Source: JBDTCS01 sp039923455 (GTDB lineage: Bacteria > Bacteroidota > Ignavibacteria > Palsa-1295). Taken from it: a stretch of DNA of 6,657 nt. Both the position numbers and the translations under genes were made by a program. This document shows, piece after piece, positions 5,685 through 6,657 of the stretch; positions within the stretch are counted from its first letter, which is position 1, and the number at the start of each line of letters is the position of its first letter. The stretch lies in the NCBI GenBank assembly GCA_039923455.1, contig JBDTCS010000060.1, forward strand, positions 1 to 6,657, written 5' to 3'. The notes beneath the pieces were generated by a model, which saw nothing but the letters and a program-made list of their open reading frames with translations, was not told the origin of the DNA and did not search any database.

Positions 5685-6657
5685 CAGTGACCGATGACAA
5701 TAATTTTTTCGAGGAGAGATGTTCCCGAGTTTCCAAGCGCTCTCGCACGCAAATAGTACGAGCCAGCAGTAAGTGTGGGCAAAGGAGCGATCAGAATAGG
5801 CGTTTGAGATCCAATGCTTCCGGAGTAGAGCGTTCCAATATCCTTCCCGACCACATCATAAAGGTGAATGTCGAGATCGAACGGCAGGCGAAATTGGCCG
5901 CCGAATTGTAGTGACATTCTGGCCTGCGTCCCATTGATCGGATTAGGAAAAACCGTTAAGTTCGCATGTGCGAGTGGCCCAAGTGGATCCTGAGGAACAT
6001 GATAATACTGGGACATAGGTGTCAGAATCAGATTATCGGGAGCAATCGAATACTCTACACAGTCGGGATCGCGGCCGCGGTTTACAAATCGAATATGGTG
6101 CGGACCTTTGGAAATGAAATGTTGACCCCCATCGAATATATCCGACCGATACTGTAAGCTAAAATCGGCCCTCATAAATCCATCGAAGACGCCAAGGCTA
6201 ATACTGTCGAGATACACCTCATACTTTGCATAGCGTAACCCTTTTGTCAAAAACAACTTCATGTTAAACGTATCACTGAGTGGCACGTTGATCAAAAACG
6301 AAATTGTGGTCGATGGGCTTCCGAAGCAGAATAGAACCGTCTGATTACTCCATACGATTGGAGCCCACCATCCGGTATACATCCATGACACATGGCAATC
6401 ACTCGAAGCGGTGACCGGAATATCCTCAAACTCATAGTTGAGGTTTGGAGCAACGGCGATCGAACTATCGGTAGCGGCGGTGGTCCCCATCTCTCCAGTC
6501 GCACGGACGTGATAAAGATTTTCCGGTACGAACGGAATTTTGATCATCGCAAAAAATGTGGTGGTGGAATCGGCAAATACTGGTGCGGTTAGGTCACACT
6601 GTGCCGTGTCGAGGAAGAAATGAATTCTCTCACCTGGTTTGAATCCGACACCGGATA
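5684..6657 (-). CDS. Secreted T9SS cargo protein, C-terminal part (5' end outside window), paralogue of the GH172-like neighbour
   Basis: The frame is open to the right edge, showing 323 residues before TGA at 5686-5684. The ATG at 6547 falls inside a conserved module, so it is not the start. Visible residues 1-73 are an Ig/IPT-like module opening GVGFKPGERIHFFLDTA. This aligns without gaps to GAGFTPGKHLSFRVDTA of the neighbour and continues to NYEFED against NYEIEN (29 identities in 77 positions by hand count). Residues 74-213 are the same roughly 140-residue beta module (DTF, KYEVYLD, GVFDGF, KGPHHIRF, DNLILTP). A Pro/Ala linker and a T9SS type A sorting domain follow (about 232-323, VFPNP and LYDVVGKD). 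The protein is therefore exported across the outer membrane and secreted or surface-anchored. Whether the missing N-terminal part is a GH172 core like the neighbour's cannot be seen. It is transcribed toward the neighbour with a 38-bp gap. Confidence 0.85.
   Translation of the reverse strand, partial: SGVGFKPGERIHFFLDTAQCDLTAPVFADSTTTFFAMIKIPFVPENLYHVRATGEMGTTAATDSSIAVAPNLNYEFEDIPVTASSDCHVSWMYTGWWAPIVWSNQTVLFCFGSPSTTISFLINVPLSDTFNMKLFLTKGLRYAKYEVYLDSISLGVFDGFMRADFSLQYRSDIFDGGQHFISKGPHHIRFVNRGRDPDCVEYSIAPDNLILTPMSQYYHVPQDPLGPLAHANLTVFPNPINGTQARMSLQFGGQFRLPFDLDIHLYDVVGKDIGTLYSGSIGSQTPILIAPLPTLTAGSYYLRARALGNSGTSLLEKIIVIGH

Noticed and set aside
6545..6547. ATG as the start of the right-hand minus-strand gene
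   Set aside because: The frame stays open to the right edge, and the upstream codons encode the first half of an Ig/IPT-like module homologous to the neighbour, so this Met is internal.

Overview
The window reads as a chromosomal piece from a member of the Bacteroidota/Chlorobi/Ignavibacteria-Kapabacteria superphylum. The main reason is that two large exported proteins end in the immunoglobulin-like C-terminal sorting domain of the type IX secretion system (T9SS, Por family; YPNP and FPNP motifs followed by an (I/L)YD-hydrophobic-(L/V)G motif). That system is restricted to this group. Base composition looks intermediate, and only one of the gene starts has a clear Shine-Dalgarno sequence. I cannot place the organism more finely from sequence alone.

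Layout, left to right. (1) Positions 2-1797, plus strand: the 3' end of argG and the complete argH overlap by GTGA. They encode the last two steps of arginine biosynthesis (argininosuccinate synthase, then lyase) and are evidently one transcript. (2) Positions 1798-1884: a short convergent junction holding a four-copy 15-bp tandem repeat. Its last copy encodes the C-terminal four residues and stop of the next gene. (3) Positions 1870-2556, minus strand: a 228-residue pentapeptide-repeat protein with about 30 pentapeptides in one unbroken register. (4) Positions 2557-2900: a divergent intergenic region of 344 bp with a Bacteroidetes-type promoter candidate for the minus gene. (5) Positions 2901-5645, plus strand: a 914-residue secreted multidomain protein. 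It has a signal peptide, a DUF2961/GH172-type double jelly-roll core with both expected catalytic glutamates, two Ig/IPT-like modules, a roughly 140-residue beta module and a T9SS sorting domain. (6) Positions 5646-5683: a 38-bp convergent gap with overlapping, mutually exclusive hairpins. (7) Positions 5684-6657, minus strand: the 3' part of a second secreted protein that runs off the right edge. All of its visible part (Ig/IPT-like module, roughly 140-residue module, sorting domain) is paralogous to the C-terminal half of the neighbour.

The two tail-to-tail T9SS cargo genes are the most interesting part. They look like an arisen-by-duplication pair of cell-surface or secreted carbohydrate-active proteins sharing a tail architecture. 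The arginine genes and the pentapeptide protein show no functional link to them.
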